16,921 nucleotides of DNA from positions 1 to 16,921 of the forward strand of contig CAJPTO010000044.1 of assembly GCA_905373605.1 (NCBI GenBank). The letters are read 5' to 3'. A program made the position numbers and the translations under genes. Positions 1 through 7,663 of the stretch are shown here, in pieces (position 1 is the first letter of the stretch; every line of letters starts with the position of its first letter). The notes under the pieces were generated by a model. It saw nothing but the letters and a program-made list of their open reading frames with translations, was not told the DNA's origin and did not search any database. This DNA is from an uncultured Prevotella sp. (GTDB lineage: Bacteria; Bacteroidota; Bacteroidia; Bacteroidales; Bacteroidaceae).

Positions 1-320
1 AACGCCGACGCGGCATATCCCTTGCGCCGATGGGCCTTCATGATAACGATACCCACCTCGGCACGGCTGTTTTGCGGTGAGAAATTCATCAAGTCGATGA
101 TGCCAACGGTTTCTCCCGCCTCGTTATCAATCATCATTCGCACCTGCTTGTCGGTGTAAATGTCGTTGGTGTTGGTTTCAACATACTCGTGAAGTGCAAA
201 GCGCGAGTACGGAACATTGGTGGCACTAACGCCCCAAAGCTCGTGGTTGTTCTCTATTTTATAAAGCGTGTCGAGGTCTTCGGGCTCCATCGCACGCAGC
301 GTTACTGTGGGGATGTTCAT
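1..320 (-). CDS. GNAT-family N-acetyltransferase (3' part beyond window)
   Basis: The visible 106 codons begin MNIPTVTLRAMEPEDLDTLY and run off the left edge, so the C-terminus is missing. GNAT enzymes move an acetyl group from acetyl-CoA to an amine. The opening 'TLRAMEPEDLDTLYKIEN' is typical of SpeG/RimJ-like GNATs. Residues 87-104 form motif A (AEVGIVI, then RRKGYAA), whose R/Q-x-x-G-x-A/G loop binds the acetyl-CoA pyrophosphate. The ATG overlaps the stop codon of the upstream glycosyltransferase by 4 bases (ATGA), so the two are probably translationally coupled. The substrate (polyamine, protein N-terminus or small molecule) cannot be told from this fragment. The family call is firm. Confidence 0.88.
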   Translation of the reverse strand, partial: MNIPTVTLRAMEPEDLDTLYKIENNHELWGVSATNVPYSRFALHEYVETNTNDIYTDKQVRMMIDNEAGETVGIIDLMNFSPQNSRAEVGIVIMKAHRRKGYAASA

Positions 321-1507
321 TGTATGATGTCTTTTGCGGTGATGAGCAGTTGGGTTTCGGGGTTGAAAAGTCCAAGGGTTACGTTCTTTTGTGGATGTGC
401 AGACATGATTTGGAGAACGCTTTGATAGCTGAACGCGCTGGTGTCGTAAACCACAACGGTGGGTTGTGTTGGGGTATCGCTGCTGGCGTTGTGTCCCAAG
501 GGCAATGTTTGCTCGTTGGCAATGGTGCATCGCACGTCCAATCCCTTGCGCTTGGCCATTCGTTGCATGGCTAATCCGGCGGTTTCCGACCCGTAAAAAC
601 AATAGCAGGGTTGCTGTTTTCTGCTTGGCCGTAAAGCCAAAGCGCGGCGCAAAAGTCGTGTTTGGATGTTCATCAATGCCGTGAAAGCCTTGAAATAAAT
701 GGCCGCCTTGATGGGCAACGACACCCAAAAACGCGAGTTGCGATAGTGTTTTCGGAAGAAGATGAGCATGGCTTGATAAAACACGTGCACGTAACGGAAA
801 GACGACTTGTGGGTGCTTTCGCCCTTATAATGGAGAATTTGGCAAGGCAAGTACCAGTTTTCGTATCCTGCATTGATAATGCGATAAGAAAGGTCGATGT
901 CTTCTCCATACATGAAATAGTCTTCATCGAGCAGCCCCACCTTGTCTAAAGCCTCGCGCCTAACCATCATGCATGCGCCACTTATCACCTCTATGCGCGC
1001 CGGCGCATCCCAAGGCAGGAACGAAAGGTAATACTTGCCGAACCGCTTGCTTTGTGGAAATCGTGCACATAGGCCGCTCATCTTGTAGAAAGCCACCATC
1101 GGCGAGGGCAAGCCACGGCGCGACTCCATTGCCCTTTGCCCGTCGGCACCCAGCATTTGCACGCCCGTTGCGCCTGCAAGAGGATGCTCGTCCATGAAAG
1201 TAAGCATCGCCTGGATGGTGTTTTCGGCCACGAACGTATCGGGATTGAGCAGCAAGACATATTGGCTTTGGCTCTGCTTGATGGCCACATTGTTGGCGTA
1301 GGCAAAGCCATTGTTGTGCATGCAGGCAATGAAATTAACATCGGGGAAGCGTTCTTGCAGGTATTCCACCGACCCGTCGTGCGAATGGTTGTCCACGACA
1401 TAAACCTCGGCATCGATTGCAGCCAAGGCTTTGCGAAGCGAATGCAGGCATTGCTCCACATAATATTTCACGTTATAGTTAACGATAACCACCGTAAGCT
1501 TAGGCAT
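317..1507 (-). CDS. GT2-family glycosyltransferase with an extra C-terminal domain
   Basis: The protein has 396 residues. The N-terminal 260 or so form a GT-A fold of family 2, close to the WbbL/rhamnosyltransferase-like group. It shows LTVVIVNYN at 4-12, a VVDN strand at 37-40, LLNPDT at 86-91 in the place of the metal-binding DxD, SGACMMVRREA at 177-186, and the acceptor/catalytic GED at 201-203. Such enzymes add a sugar from a nucleotide-sugar to cell-surface glycans at the inner membrane. About residues 295-396 are an additional soluble region I do not recognise. An in-frame start 44 codons earlier exists, but that stretch lies inside the previous gene. The ATG at 1507 begins exactly at the family N-terminus and overlaps the upstream stop by 8 bases. 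The substrate is unknown. Confidence 0.9.
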   Translation of the reverse strand: MPKLTVVIVNYNVKYYVEQCLHSLRKALAAIDAEVYVVDNHSHDGSVEYLQERFPDVNFIACMHNNGFAYANNVAIKQSQSQYVLLLNPDTFVAENTIQAMLTFMDEHPLAGATGVQMLGADGQRAMESRRGLPSPMVAFYKMSGLCARFPQSKRFGKYYLSFLPWDAPARIEVISGACMMVRREALDKVGLLDEDYFMYGEDIDLSYRIINAGYENWYLPCQILHYKGESTHKSSFRYVHVFYQAMLIFFRKHYRNSRFWVSLPIKAAIYFKAFTALMNIQTRLLRRALALRPSRKQQPCYCFYGSETAGLAMQRMAKRKGLDVRCTIANEQTLPLGHNASSDTPTQPTVVVYDTSAFSYQSVLQIMSAHPQKNVTLGLFNPETQLLITAKDIIQ

Positions 1508-1934
1508 CTTGGGGCTGTTTTGGGGTGGAATGCAAGCTTTCTTTCTCGCGTTCATAGCGTTTTTTGGTGGGCACCACGAAGAATAGGCAGAGCAGAAGGA
1601 TGAGGGCCATGTAGCCATAATGCACACCCATGAAGGCATAATACATCAATGTGTTGATAAACAAGGGCAAACACAACAGTAAAAGGCGCAAAAGGGCGCG
1701 GCGTTCGTAACTCATCCGCTCGACATTTGAACGGCCGGGACGCACCAAACGGAATGCCAAGGGGATGGCACAAAGCGAAAAAAGCTCCAGAATGGTGGTG
1801 CAAAGGAAGTCGGCCGAGCGGTTGTCGGCCCACCATCCGCCTATCAGGGTGTCGGTTTCGAACAGCAATGCGATTGCTAATGACAATGCTATGCTGGCGT
1901 AAAAAAGGATATTGAGTGCTTGTTGAGTGCGCAT
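1500..1934 (-). CDS. Small integral membrane protein of unknown function
   Basis: This 144-residue protein has about four hydrophobic segments, near residues 7-24, 40-63, 80-101 and 105-122. Basic residues lie between segments 2 and 3 (RLVRPGRSNVERMSYERR), and the charged C-terminal tail is KKRYEREKESLHSTPKQPQDA minus its first residues. I do not recognise a named family. It starts at an ATG with an A-rich, SD-less upstream region, as is usual in Bacteroidota. Its stop overlaps the glycosyltransferase start by 8 bases, and the acetyltransferase follows directly, so the three form one operon. An inner-membrane partner for the glycosyltransferase is a plausible role, but this is inference from position only. 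Confidence 0.8.
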   Translation of the reverse strand: MRTQQALNILFYASIALSLAIALLFETDTLIGGWWADNRSADFLCTTILELFSLCAIPLAFRLVRPGRSNVERMSYERRALLRLLLLCLPLFINTLMYYAFMGVHYGYMALILLLCLFFVVPTKKRYEREKESLHSTPKQPQDA

Positions 1935-1942
1935 GTTATTTT

Positions 1943-2017
1943 AGTTTGTGAGTTTGTGAGTTGATGAGCTATTGAGCTGATGGGGTTGTGAGTTGATGAG
2001 TTGATGGGGTATTGATT
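1943..2017. repeat. GAGTTGATGAG-type short repeats in the leader of the membrane-protein gene
   Basis: The 304-bp spacer 1935-2238 between recR and the membrane-protein gene holds no ORF worth calling. The half next to the gene start is built from G/T-rich 10-14-mers. GTGAGTTGATGAG occurs exactly at 1956-1968 and 1988-2000, with degenerate copies between and around them. Read in the mRNA sense these are CATCAACTCATCAACTC. The part 2018-2238 is A+T-rich with short AAACAAAC and ACTCATAA runs. I found no consensus promoter for the minus strand here. Confidence 0.7.
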
Positions 2018-2238
2018 TGTTGAACTTATAAGTCACTTCTTTTATCGTGTACTGTTGTTTGTTATAAGCAACAAGTCCTTCGAAAGAACCCATATATTTG
2101 CGAATTTCCCCCTATACATCCACACCAAATGGTTATGCTTTTAAACTTAGCAGAAGTTAGAAGGCTGGGAAAATTTTAAACTAACAAACGCTAAACAAAC
2201 AAACTCATAAGTTCAAGAACTCATAAAACTAACACCAT

Positions 2239-2853
2239 TTATGTTTCTGTTATTGATGTTCGGTTGATGATAGAGCGGCCAAGTGTCACCTCATCCGTAT
2301 ATTCAATCTCGTCGCCCACGGAGATGCCGCGGGCTATAACGCTGGTCTTCACCTTGTAAGGAGCAATTTTCCGCGAGATGTAATAGTTGGTTGTGTCGCC
2401 CTCCATTGTGCTGCTAAGTGCCAAAATCACCTCTTTCACGCCACCGTTAGCCACGCGTTCAACCAGCGAACCAATCTCGATGTCGTTCGGGCCAACGCCA
2501 TCCATAGGCGAGATAACGCCCCCTAGCACATGGTAAAGGCCGTTGTATTGCTGCGTATTCTCAATGGCCATCACGTCTTGTATGTTCTCCACCACGCAAA
2601 TGGTGGCCGCATCGCGGCGCGTATTGGCGCAAATGGCGCATGTGTCTGTGTCGCTGATGTTGTGGCAGAGGTGGCAATACTTGATGTCTTTGCGCACGCT
2701 TAGGATGGCAGACGAGAAGTGTTGCACGTCCTCAACAGGCGTTTTGAGGATGTGCAGCACCAGCCTGAGTGCCGTTTTACGACCAATGCCCGGCAATTTG
2801 CTGAACTCGGACACGGCTTTTTCCAAGAGTGCGGAAGGATATTGTTGTTCCAT
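2239..2853 (-). CDS. recR: Recombination mediator RecR
   Basis: RecR acts with RecO (and RecF) to load RecA on SSB-coated gapped DNA. The 204-residue product matches the usual length of about 200. It shows the helix-hairpin-helix DNA-binding loop LPGIGRKTALR at 20-30 and a four-cysteine zinc finger with Cys60, 63, 72 and 75. A Toprim domain follows, with VVENIQDVMAIE at 88-99 and GGVISPMDGVGP at 111-122. The C-terminal Walker B-like and swivel region ends near 204. The reading frame extends 45 codons upstream, but that segment is low-quality sequence unlike RecR. The ATG at 2853 gives the standard start. It lies 155 bp downstream of the TPR gene, so it may have its own promoter, although I saw no consensus one. 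Confidence 0.96.
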   Translation of the reverse strand: MEQQYPSALLEKAVSEFSKLPGIGRKTALRLVLHILKTPVEDVQHFSSAILSVRKDIKYCHLCHNISDTDTCAICANTRRDAATICVVENIQDVMAIENTQQYNGLYHVLGGVISPMDGVGPNDIEIGSLVERVANGGVKEVILALSSTMEGDTTNYYISRKIAPYKVKTSVIARGISVGDEIEYTDEVTLGRSIINRTSITET

Positions 2854-3008
2854 TATGTGGTGGTGTGGGCAATTGTCGCTGCCCAGATGATGTTCGTTAA
2901 GGGCGAAAGGGCGTGGGATAAGGTGGCGTTTGTGCGAAATGGCGTGCCATGAAAACAACATTGCCAGCTTCGTTGTCACATCTTGCACCCATACCCCACG
3001 TCTGTTGG

Positions 3009-4661
3009 CTACTTATATTTCTTTATCAGCTCGTCGGCACGCGTGTCGCCCAGTTCTTTAGCCTTGTTCAATGCAGCCAGTCCTTCGGCCTTCTTGTTGT
3101 CGTTTACCAAGGCCAAGCCCTTAATAAGGTAAAGGTCGGGATAGTTGGGGGCCACGCTTAGGCCCAAGTCGGCCGTAATAACGGCATTCTCTTTCTGATT
3201 AACACGAAGCTGCAGTTGGGCCAATTCGGCATAATAGGTGGGTTCTTCGCGATTGAGAACGATGGCGTGGGCAAAGTCGTTCAACGCTTGTTGGAATTGC
3301 CGGAGCTGCACTTCGCACAGCGCACGCGTGTAATAGAAGTCGTGCGAGGCACGCCCAAGCATCAATGTGTCGTAGCGATTATAGTCGGCCAAGGCCTTCT
3401 TATATTGTTGCGCACCATGCAAAGCTGTGCCGCGAGCCAACACGTATGGGGCAGAAAGGTTTGCATCTTGCGCCGTAACGGCACTGTCGAGCAAGGTTAA
3501 AATCTCATCGAAAGGTGCTTTTAGCTGCTGTTTGCATTGCGCGGCTTCATAATACAGCTCGCCATTGCGCAGGTTGGTTTTTGTGAGAGCCATAAACTGG
3601 TCGTAGGCTTTGGCGTATTCGCCTTTGAAAAATGCGATTTGCGCTTCCAAATGTTTGTACAAAGGCAGGGGGTTAATGGCGTAAGCCTTGTTCGTTTCGG
3701 CCAAGGCAAGGTCTAAGTTCCATTGTGGATAAGGTATGTTGGCTTGCCTAACCTCCTTTTGATAGATGAGCTTAGCCAGGTTATAATGCGCCTCATCTTT
3801 CTTGTCGGCCACGCTTAAGGCCGTCTGCATGGTGGCATTGGCCTTGCCAAAATCGTTGCGTGCGAGATACAACTCGGCCAAAGAGACGTAGCCTTCAACC
3901 GACCTGGGGAACTTATGGATGAAGTCTTCCACATATCGTTGATAGCGTGAGGGCGACGTTTGGCTGGCCTCGAGCATCAGCATCAGCAGTGCTTGGTCTT
4001 GCTTGTCGGGCAAAGCCATGCGTATGGTGGTTTGCTTCAGTATGGGTTCGTTTACGGATAGCCCCGTTGTTTTGAACGTTTCGGCGAAGCGAACGTCAAC
4101 GGAATTGAAGTCGCCGCTGAGGTTTGAGTGTTGCAAGAGTCCCATAACCTCGCCCTTGTCGTTGGTTACGGGGCAGCCCACATGTATGTTTTCGGGTTGT
4201 CCGTCGTACTGGTAGAAATGGCAATCGGTGTTAAAAGGCTCGGCCTTTTTCACTTTCAGTGCAGAGGTCTGTGCCCTTCCAGTGGAATATTGCACAACCC
4301 AAGCGCGCGTTCCCACAGCCATCTGCGCCTTAGCCGTTGGTGCAGGCGTGGTGATGGCATTCACTTTGAACTTGCAAAGGTCGTAAACCTCGCTCGCACC
4401 ATATATTACCTCAACGCTGTGTTTGTTGCCATTGGCATCAATAACGATGGCGCTGTCGGCCCCAATAAAGGGTGTCCACGTACTAACAGCTTCGCCATTA
4501 GTGCCCACAAACACGCCCCTTCCCGAGGCAAGCAGGCTTCCGTCTTTCTTAAAAGTGGTTAGGCTGAAAACCGATTTGGACACTTTCTGCACGTTGGCCG
4601 ACTGTGCCAGCGCACCAAGTGCAAAGAAAGTGAAGAGCAGGGATAAGAAAACTGATTTCAT
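3009..4661 (-). CDS. Secreted degenerate trypsin-like protease / TPR repeat protein
   Basis: The 550-residue protein starts with a clear signal peptide, with likely cleavage after ALA at 17-19, so it acts in the periplasm or outer envelope. Residues 25-180 resemble the HtrA/trypsin-like fold (GRGVFVGTNGEAVSTWTPF at 48-65, VYDLCKFKV at 92-100, VGCPVTNDKGEVMGL at 161-175). By eye only the catalytic Asp position (D94) is kept. The usual His is replaced in 'STWTPF', and the GNSGGP serine loop reads NIHVGCP. From about 225 to 550 there are repeated helical hairpins typical of tetratricopeptide repeats (for example 256-285, 366-395, 405-435, 441-470, 475-505 and 509-540). It starts 20 bp after the recN stop, so it is probably co-transcribed with it. 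A non-catalytic binding scaffold is my inference. Confidence 0.85.
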   Translation of the reverse strand: MKSVFLSLLFTFFALGALAQSANVQKVSKSVFSLTTFKKDGSLLASGRGVFVGTNGEAVSTWTPFIGADSAIVIDANGNKHSVEVIYGASEVYDLCKFKVNAITTPAPTAKAQMAVGTRAWVVQYSTGRAQTSALKVKKAEPFNTDCHFYQYDGQPENIHVGCPVTNDKGEVMGLLQHSNLSGDFNSVDVRFAETFKTTGLSVNEPILKQTTIRMALPDKQDQALLMLMLEASQTSPSRYQRYVEDFIHKFPRSVEGYVSLAELYLARNDFGKANATMQTALSVADKKDEAHYNLAKLIYQKEVRQANIPYPQWNLDLALAETNKAYAINPLPLYKHLEAQIAFFKGEYAKAYDQFMALTKTNLRNGELYYEAAQCKQQLKAPFDEILTLLDSAVTAQDANLSAPYVLARGTALHGAQQYKKALADYNRYDTLMLGRASHDFYYTRALCEVQLRQFQQALNDFAHAIVLNREEPTYYAELAQLQLRVNQKENAVITADLGLSVAPNYPDLYLIKGLALVNDNKKAEGLAALNKAKELGDTRADELIKKYK

Positions 4662-4681
4662 ATATTACTGTTTCTGTATGT

Positions 4682-6343
4682 TCATTGTAGGCCAAGAAGG
4701 GTCTTGGCGTTGTCTATTGCGGCTGCCGAGACATCGCTTCCACTCAACATCTTGGCAATTTCGTCGATGCGTTCGCTGGGGTTCAGCAGGCTCATGTGGC
4801 TCACGGTGCCTTGGTCGGTCTCTTCTTTCGACACCATGTAATGGGTTGTTCCCAGGGCAGCAATCTGCGGAAGGTGGGTGATGGCAATCACTTGTCGGTC
4901 GGTTTTGCCCATGCCAGCCATGATGTTGGCCATCTTTTCGGCCACTCTTCCACTAACACCAGTGTCTATTTCGTCGAAGATGATGGTGGGCAACTTCACT
5001 GCATTGCTTATCATAGCCTTCAAAGAGAGCATCACGCGGGCGATTTCGCCACCCGAAGCCACCTGACTTACGGGCTGCAGAGCCGTGTTGGTGTTGGCGC
5101 TGAAGAGGAAAGACACCTTGTCGCAGCCGGTGGGAGATAGTTCTTTGGGGCTTAATTCAATCTTGAATTGCACCTTGGGTATGCCCAATTCCATCAGCAT
5201 GGCTTTTAGTTGTTGTTCTATCTGCAGTGCGCTTTTTTGGCGAATGGCGGTTAGTTGCTTGGCTTTCTCGGTGCAAAGTGCCAAGGATTGCTCCAGCTTT
5301 TTGCGGCATTCCTCCAAGTCGGCATCGCCATTATCGATGTGTTGCAGCTGTTGTTTGATGTCGTTGTGCATGGCAATGAGCTCTGCCACGCTGTCCAAAC
5401 GATATTTTTTCTCGAGCGAATAGATGGTGTTTAGCCGCTGGGTAATCTCTTCAAGACGCTGTGGGTCGAAGTCAACATCCTCTACTTGCGCGCCTAGATC
5501 TTGGGCAATGTCTTTCAGTTCGATGTAACAATTGTCCAGACGCTCGGCCAAATCCTTGACGCTTGGATAGATGTCTTCGATGTCATGCAGTCTGTTGGCA
5601 TAGCTGTGTAGGTTTCCCAGCATGCCATTGCTTTCGCCGTCAATGCCCTCGACGGCTTGATAAAGGGCTGCTTTGATGTCTTCGGCGTGCGACATCATCT
5701 CCGATTCTTGTTCCAAAGCCTCCTGTTGGCCGTCTTCCAACTTGGCCTCTTCCAGTTCGGCATGTTGAAAACGCAGGTAGTCTTCGCGTTCCTTGTTGCC
5801 GCTAATCAGCTCTTCGAGTTGCCGAAGTGTTTTTTCTGCCGCCTTATATTGGGCGTATGCCTCGGCATAATCGGCTAGTTGGTCAGCGTTTTGAGCGATG
5901 AGGTCGATAACATTAAGCTGAAAATCCTCCTTGTTGAGCAACAAGTTTTGGTGCTGACTGTGAATGTCGATGAGCCTTTCGCCCAACTCCTTGACCAGTG
6001 TTAACGGCGCGGGGGCATCATTGATGAATGCACGACTCTTGCCCGAAGCACTAATCTCGCGGCGAATGATGCAGTCGGCGGCATCGTAGTCCAGGTCGTT
6101 GCGTTCGAAAAAGGGTTCCAGTTCATAGGGAGCAATGTTGAAATGCGCCTCTACGGTGCATTTGTCGGCACCGTGCTTGATGCTTTTCACATCGGCTCGC
6201 TGGCCCATAACCAATCCAAGCGCACCAAGTATGATGCTCTTTCCTGCACCCGTTTCGCCCGTTATCACCGAAAATCCCGAGTGAAAGTCCATGTCCAGTT
6301 CGTCGATCAGAGCGAAATTCTTAATATATAGTTGTGTTAGCAT
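4682..6343 (-). CDS. recN: DNA repair protein RecN
   Basis: RecN is an SMC-like ATPase that binds DNA ends and supports double-strand break repair. The 553 residues match the family length. The ABC-type ATPase is split: Walker A GETGAGKS lies at 29-36, and after a long coiled-coil middle (about 150-390, rich in E/Q/L heptads) come the signature VASGGEIARV at 428-437, Walker B TIIFDEID at 453-460 and the H-loop ITHLPQ at 488-493. The N-terminal MLTQLYIKNFALIDEL is the classic RecN opening, which fixes the start. It begins one base after the stop of the PorD-like gene (TGACATG), so the two genes are tightly coupled. The TPR gene follows after 20 bp. Confidence 0.97.
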   Translation of the reverse strand: MLTQLYIKNFALIDELDMDFHSGFSVITGETGAGKSIILGALGLVMGQRADVKSIKHGADKCTVEAHFNIAPYELEPFFERNDLDYDAADCIIRREISASGKSRAFINDAPAPLTLVKELGERLIDIHSQHQNLLLNKEDFQLNVIDLIAQNADQLADYAEAYAQYKAAEKTLRQLEELISGNKEREDYLRFQHAELEEAKLEDGQQEALEQESEMMSHAEDIKAALYQAVEGIDGESNGMLGNLHSYANRLHDIEDIYPSVKDLAERLDNCYIELKDIAQDLGAQVEDVDFDPQRLEEITQRLNTIYSLEKKYRLDSVAELIAMHNDIKQQLQHIDNGDADLEECRKKLEQSLALCTEKAKQLTAIRQKSALQIEQQLKAMLMELGIPKVQFKIELSPKELSPTGCDKVSFLFSANTNTALQPVSQVASGGEIARVMLSLKAMISNAVKLPTIIFDEIDTGVSGRVAEKMANIMAGMGKTDRQVIAITHLPQIAALGTTHYMVSKEETDQGTVSHMSLLNPSERIDEIAKMLSGSDVSAAAIDNAKTLLGLQ

Positions 6344-6344
6344 G

Positions 6345-7250
6345 TCATTCTTTTATTTTTTCCCAAGCGTTGTTTTGGCTTGCATTGATTTTAAACAGCA
6401 GGTCGTAGACGGCTTGTTTCTCTTTTTGCGTTCCTTTTCCTTGGTACACCTGCACCAGTTCGTCGCGCTTATAGTCGGTCCATATCTGCGGAAGCATGCT
6501 CAAAGGCTTGTTTTCCTTGCTGCGTTTAAGGCCTTCTTCCAGTGCTGTTGTGATGTTTACGCGACCCCGTTCGGCATTGTTCACCATCTCGTCTAGCCCC
6601 TTTCGATAGTAGTCGTACTGTAATTGGCGGAAGGGTTGCATGGCCCCATCAAGGTAATCGTTGATGATGGCGAAGCGGTTTCGGTCGTTATCGAACGACT
6701 TCCAGCCGGCAAACGGCAGGTTTTGGGCATTGTTCACGAGGGTCATGCAACGTTGCAGCACGTCTTCTCCCCCCATCGGAGCAAAGCTGTCAAGGTCTAA
6801 TCCGATGATGAGATAGGCATAATATGCCAGTAGGGCCGTGAGTTGGTTGGAGAGATTGTCTTCGTTCAATTCCAATTGGTCGAACTGCGAATAGTCGAAA
6901 TTAAAGTCGTTGTCGGTGTTGTTGTAAAGGATGGTCGAATAAGAGGCGTTATACACAGGCCTATTTGCTTGGATAAGTGCCTTACACGAGAAGCGGTTGG
7001 CCTCGCGATCATATTGCTGTATGGTGATGTTGAAGTTGCAAACGATGCGTTCGTTCTCCCTGAATTGCAGGTGCGTCCATTGCCTGTTGTTCACAAACTG
7101 CTCAATGGCCTGCTGCAAATTGTCGAACACAGCCGTCTCGGTTGTTTGCACCTGACTATGGTTTACGGTGACTTTCGCTCGCAACTCTTGTGCGAACGCG
7201 ACACGGCAAACAAGAAGTAAGCCCAACAAAAATGCTATTTTCATCTTCAT
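6345..7250 (-). CDS. porD: DUF4835 family secreted protein (PorD-like, putative T9SS accessory)
   Basis: The 301-residue protein begins with a signal peptide (MKMKIAFLLG, then a core ending VAFAQ), so it is exported. The mature part matches my memory of DUF4835: 'LRAKVTVNHSQVQ' at the start, 'IYNNTDNDFNFDYSQFDQL'-like motifs in the middle, then 'YYAYLIIGLDLDSFAPMGG', 'AGWKSFDNDRNRFAIINDYL' and a C-terminal helical region. This family has been linked to the type IX secretion system under the name PorD; I recall that label but cannot check it here. A TTG two codons upstream (7256) also opens the frame, but ATG at 7250 (or 7244) is the better start. It directly precedes recN by 1 bp. The family call is good and the secretion role moderate. 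Confidence 0.82.
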   Translation of the reverse strand: MKMKIAFLLGLLLVCRVAFAQELRAKVTVNHSQVQTTETAVFDNLQQAIEQFVNNRQWTHLQFRENERIVCNFNITIQQYDREANRFSCKALIQANRPVYNASYSTILYNNTDNDFNFDYSQFDQLELNEDNLSNQLTALLAYYAYLIIGLDLDSFAPMGGEDVLQRCMTLVNNAQNLPFAGWKSFDNDRNRFAIINDYLDGAMQPFRQLQYDYYRKGLDEMVNNAERGRVNITTALEEGLKRSKENKPLSMLPQIWTDYKRDELVQVYQGKGTQKEKQAVYDLLFKINASQNNAWEKIKE

Positions 7251-7260
7251 TTGCAATTAC

Positions 7261-7446
7261 ACCTTATTAATATAAGAGGAGTTGAGGTGTTATGGAGTTA
7301 AGGAGTTAAGCCAAACGTCTGCTAGTGAGTAGTAAAGGAGTAAGGAGTAAAGGAATAAGGGCGTTGAGAAGTTAAGTCAAATGCCTTCTTGTGAGTAGTA
7401 AAGGAATAAGGGGTTTAGGAGTAAGGTAGTTAAGAAGTCAAGCCAA
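7261..7446. repeat. Purine-rich GGAGTAAGG / GTTAAGCCAAATGC interspersed repeats
   Basis: This is the left half of a 413-bp gene-free spacer between coaBC and the porD-like gene. The + strand is made of GGAGTTAAGG, GTAGTAAAGGA and AATAAGG words, punctuated by three versions of 'GTTAAGCCAAATGC' (near 7304, 7373 and 7438). Two of these continue into TTGTGAGTAGTAAAGGA-like sequence. The same word recurs at 11771-11787. I see no coding potential and no consensus promoter for the downstream minus-strand gene. Confidence 0.7.
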
Positions 7447-7466
7447 ATGCGCAGGTGGCGTCAGCC

Positions 7467-7603
7467 ATTCTTTCATCTTCTCATTCTTTCATCCTTTCAC
7501 TTTTTCACCTTTTCACTTTTTTACCTTTTCTCTTTTCACCCTTTCACTCTTTCATCCTTTCACTTTTTCACCTTTTCTCTTTACACCTTTTCACCCTTTT
7601 ATC
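7467..7603. repeat. Pyrimidine octamer array (CTTTTCAC / CTTTCATC)
   Basis: The + strand is almost pure C/T. It is built of about 15 imperfect 7-8-mers of the type CTTTTCAC, TTTTTCAC and CTTTCATC. A longer stretch of about 25 bases beginning CTTTCATCCTTTCAC occurs twice, near 7487 and 7551. Frames through it encode only F/S/L/H/T strings and are not genes. It may slip in replication or form purine-pyrimidine triplex structures, but this is inference. Confidence 0.8.
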
Positions 7604-7623
7604 ACGAAAGGCACAAGGCATTT

Positions 7624-7662
7624 CACTCCCCTCTCCCCTTGGAGAGGGGCTGGGGGTGAGGC
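7624..7662. repeat. Dispersed hairpin repeat CCCCTCTCC-CCTT-GGAGAGGGG
   Basis: A perfect 9-bp stem (7628-7636 with 7641-7649) closes a CCTT loop and is followed by CTGGGGGTGAGG. I recall this motif as a dispersed intergenic repeat in many Bacteroidota genomes. It sits 2 to 40 bases beyond the coaBC stop codon, so it could also end or stabilise the coaBC transcript. No U-run follows it on the minus strand, so a standard intrinsic terminator is not shown. Confidence 0.75.
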
Positions 7663-7663
7663 T

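Noticed and set aside
1078..1461. Long ORFs on the other frames and strand inside the glycosyltransferase and other genes
   Set aside because: They are shadows of the real frames. They lack family motifs, while the overlapping frames have clear ones.
1508..1639. N-terminal extension of the glycosyltransferase frame (44 codons)
   Set aside because: It overlaps the coding region of the membrane protein and does not look like a GT2 start. The ATG at 1507 gives the family N-terminus.
2093..2100. TATATTTG, a possible + strand -7 element
   Set aside because: No TTTG-like element lies 18-21 bp upstream (the nearest is 31 bp away), and no + strand gene follows.
2854..2988. 45-codon extension of the RecR frame
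   Set aside because: RecR proteins start at the position of the ATG at 2853. The extra part has no similarity to the family and no signal peptide.
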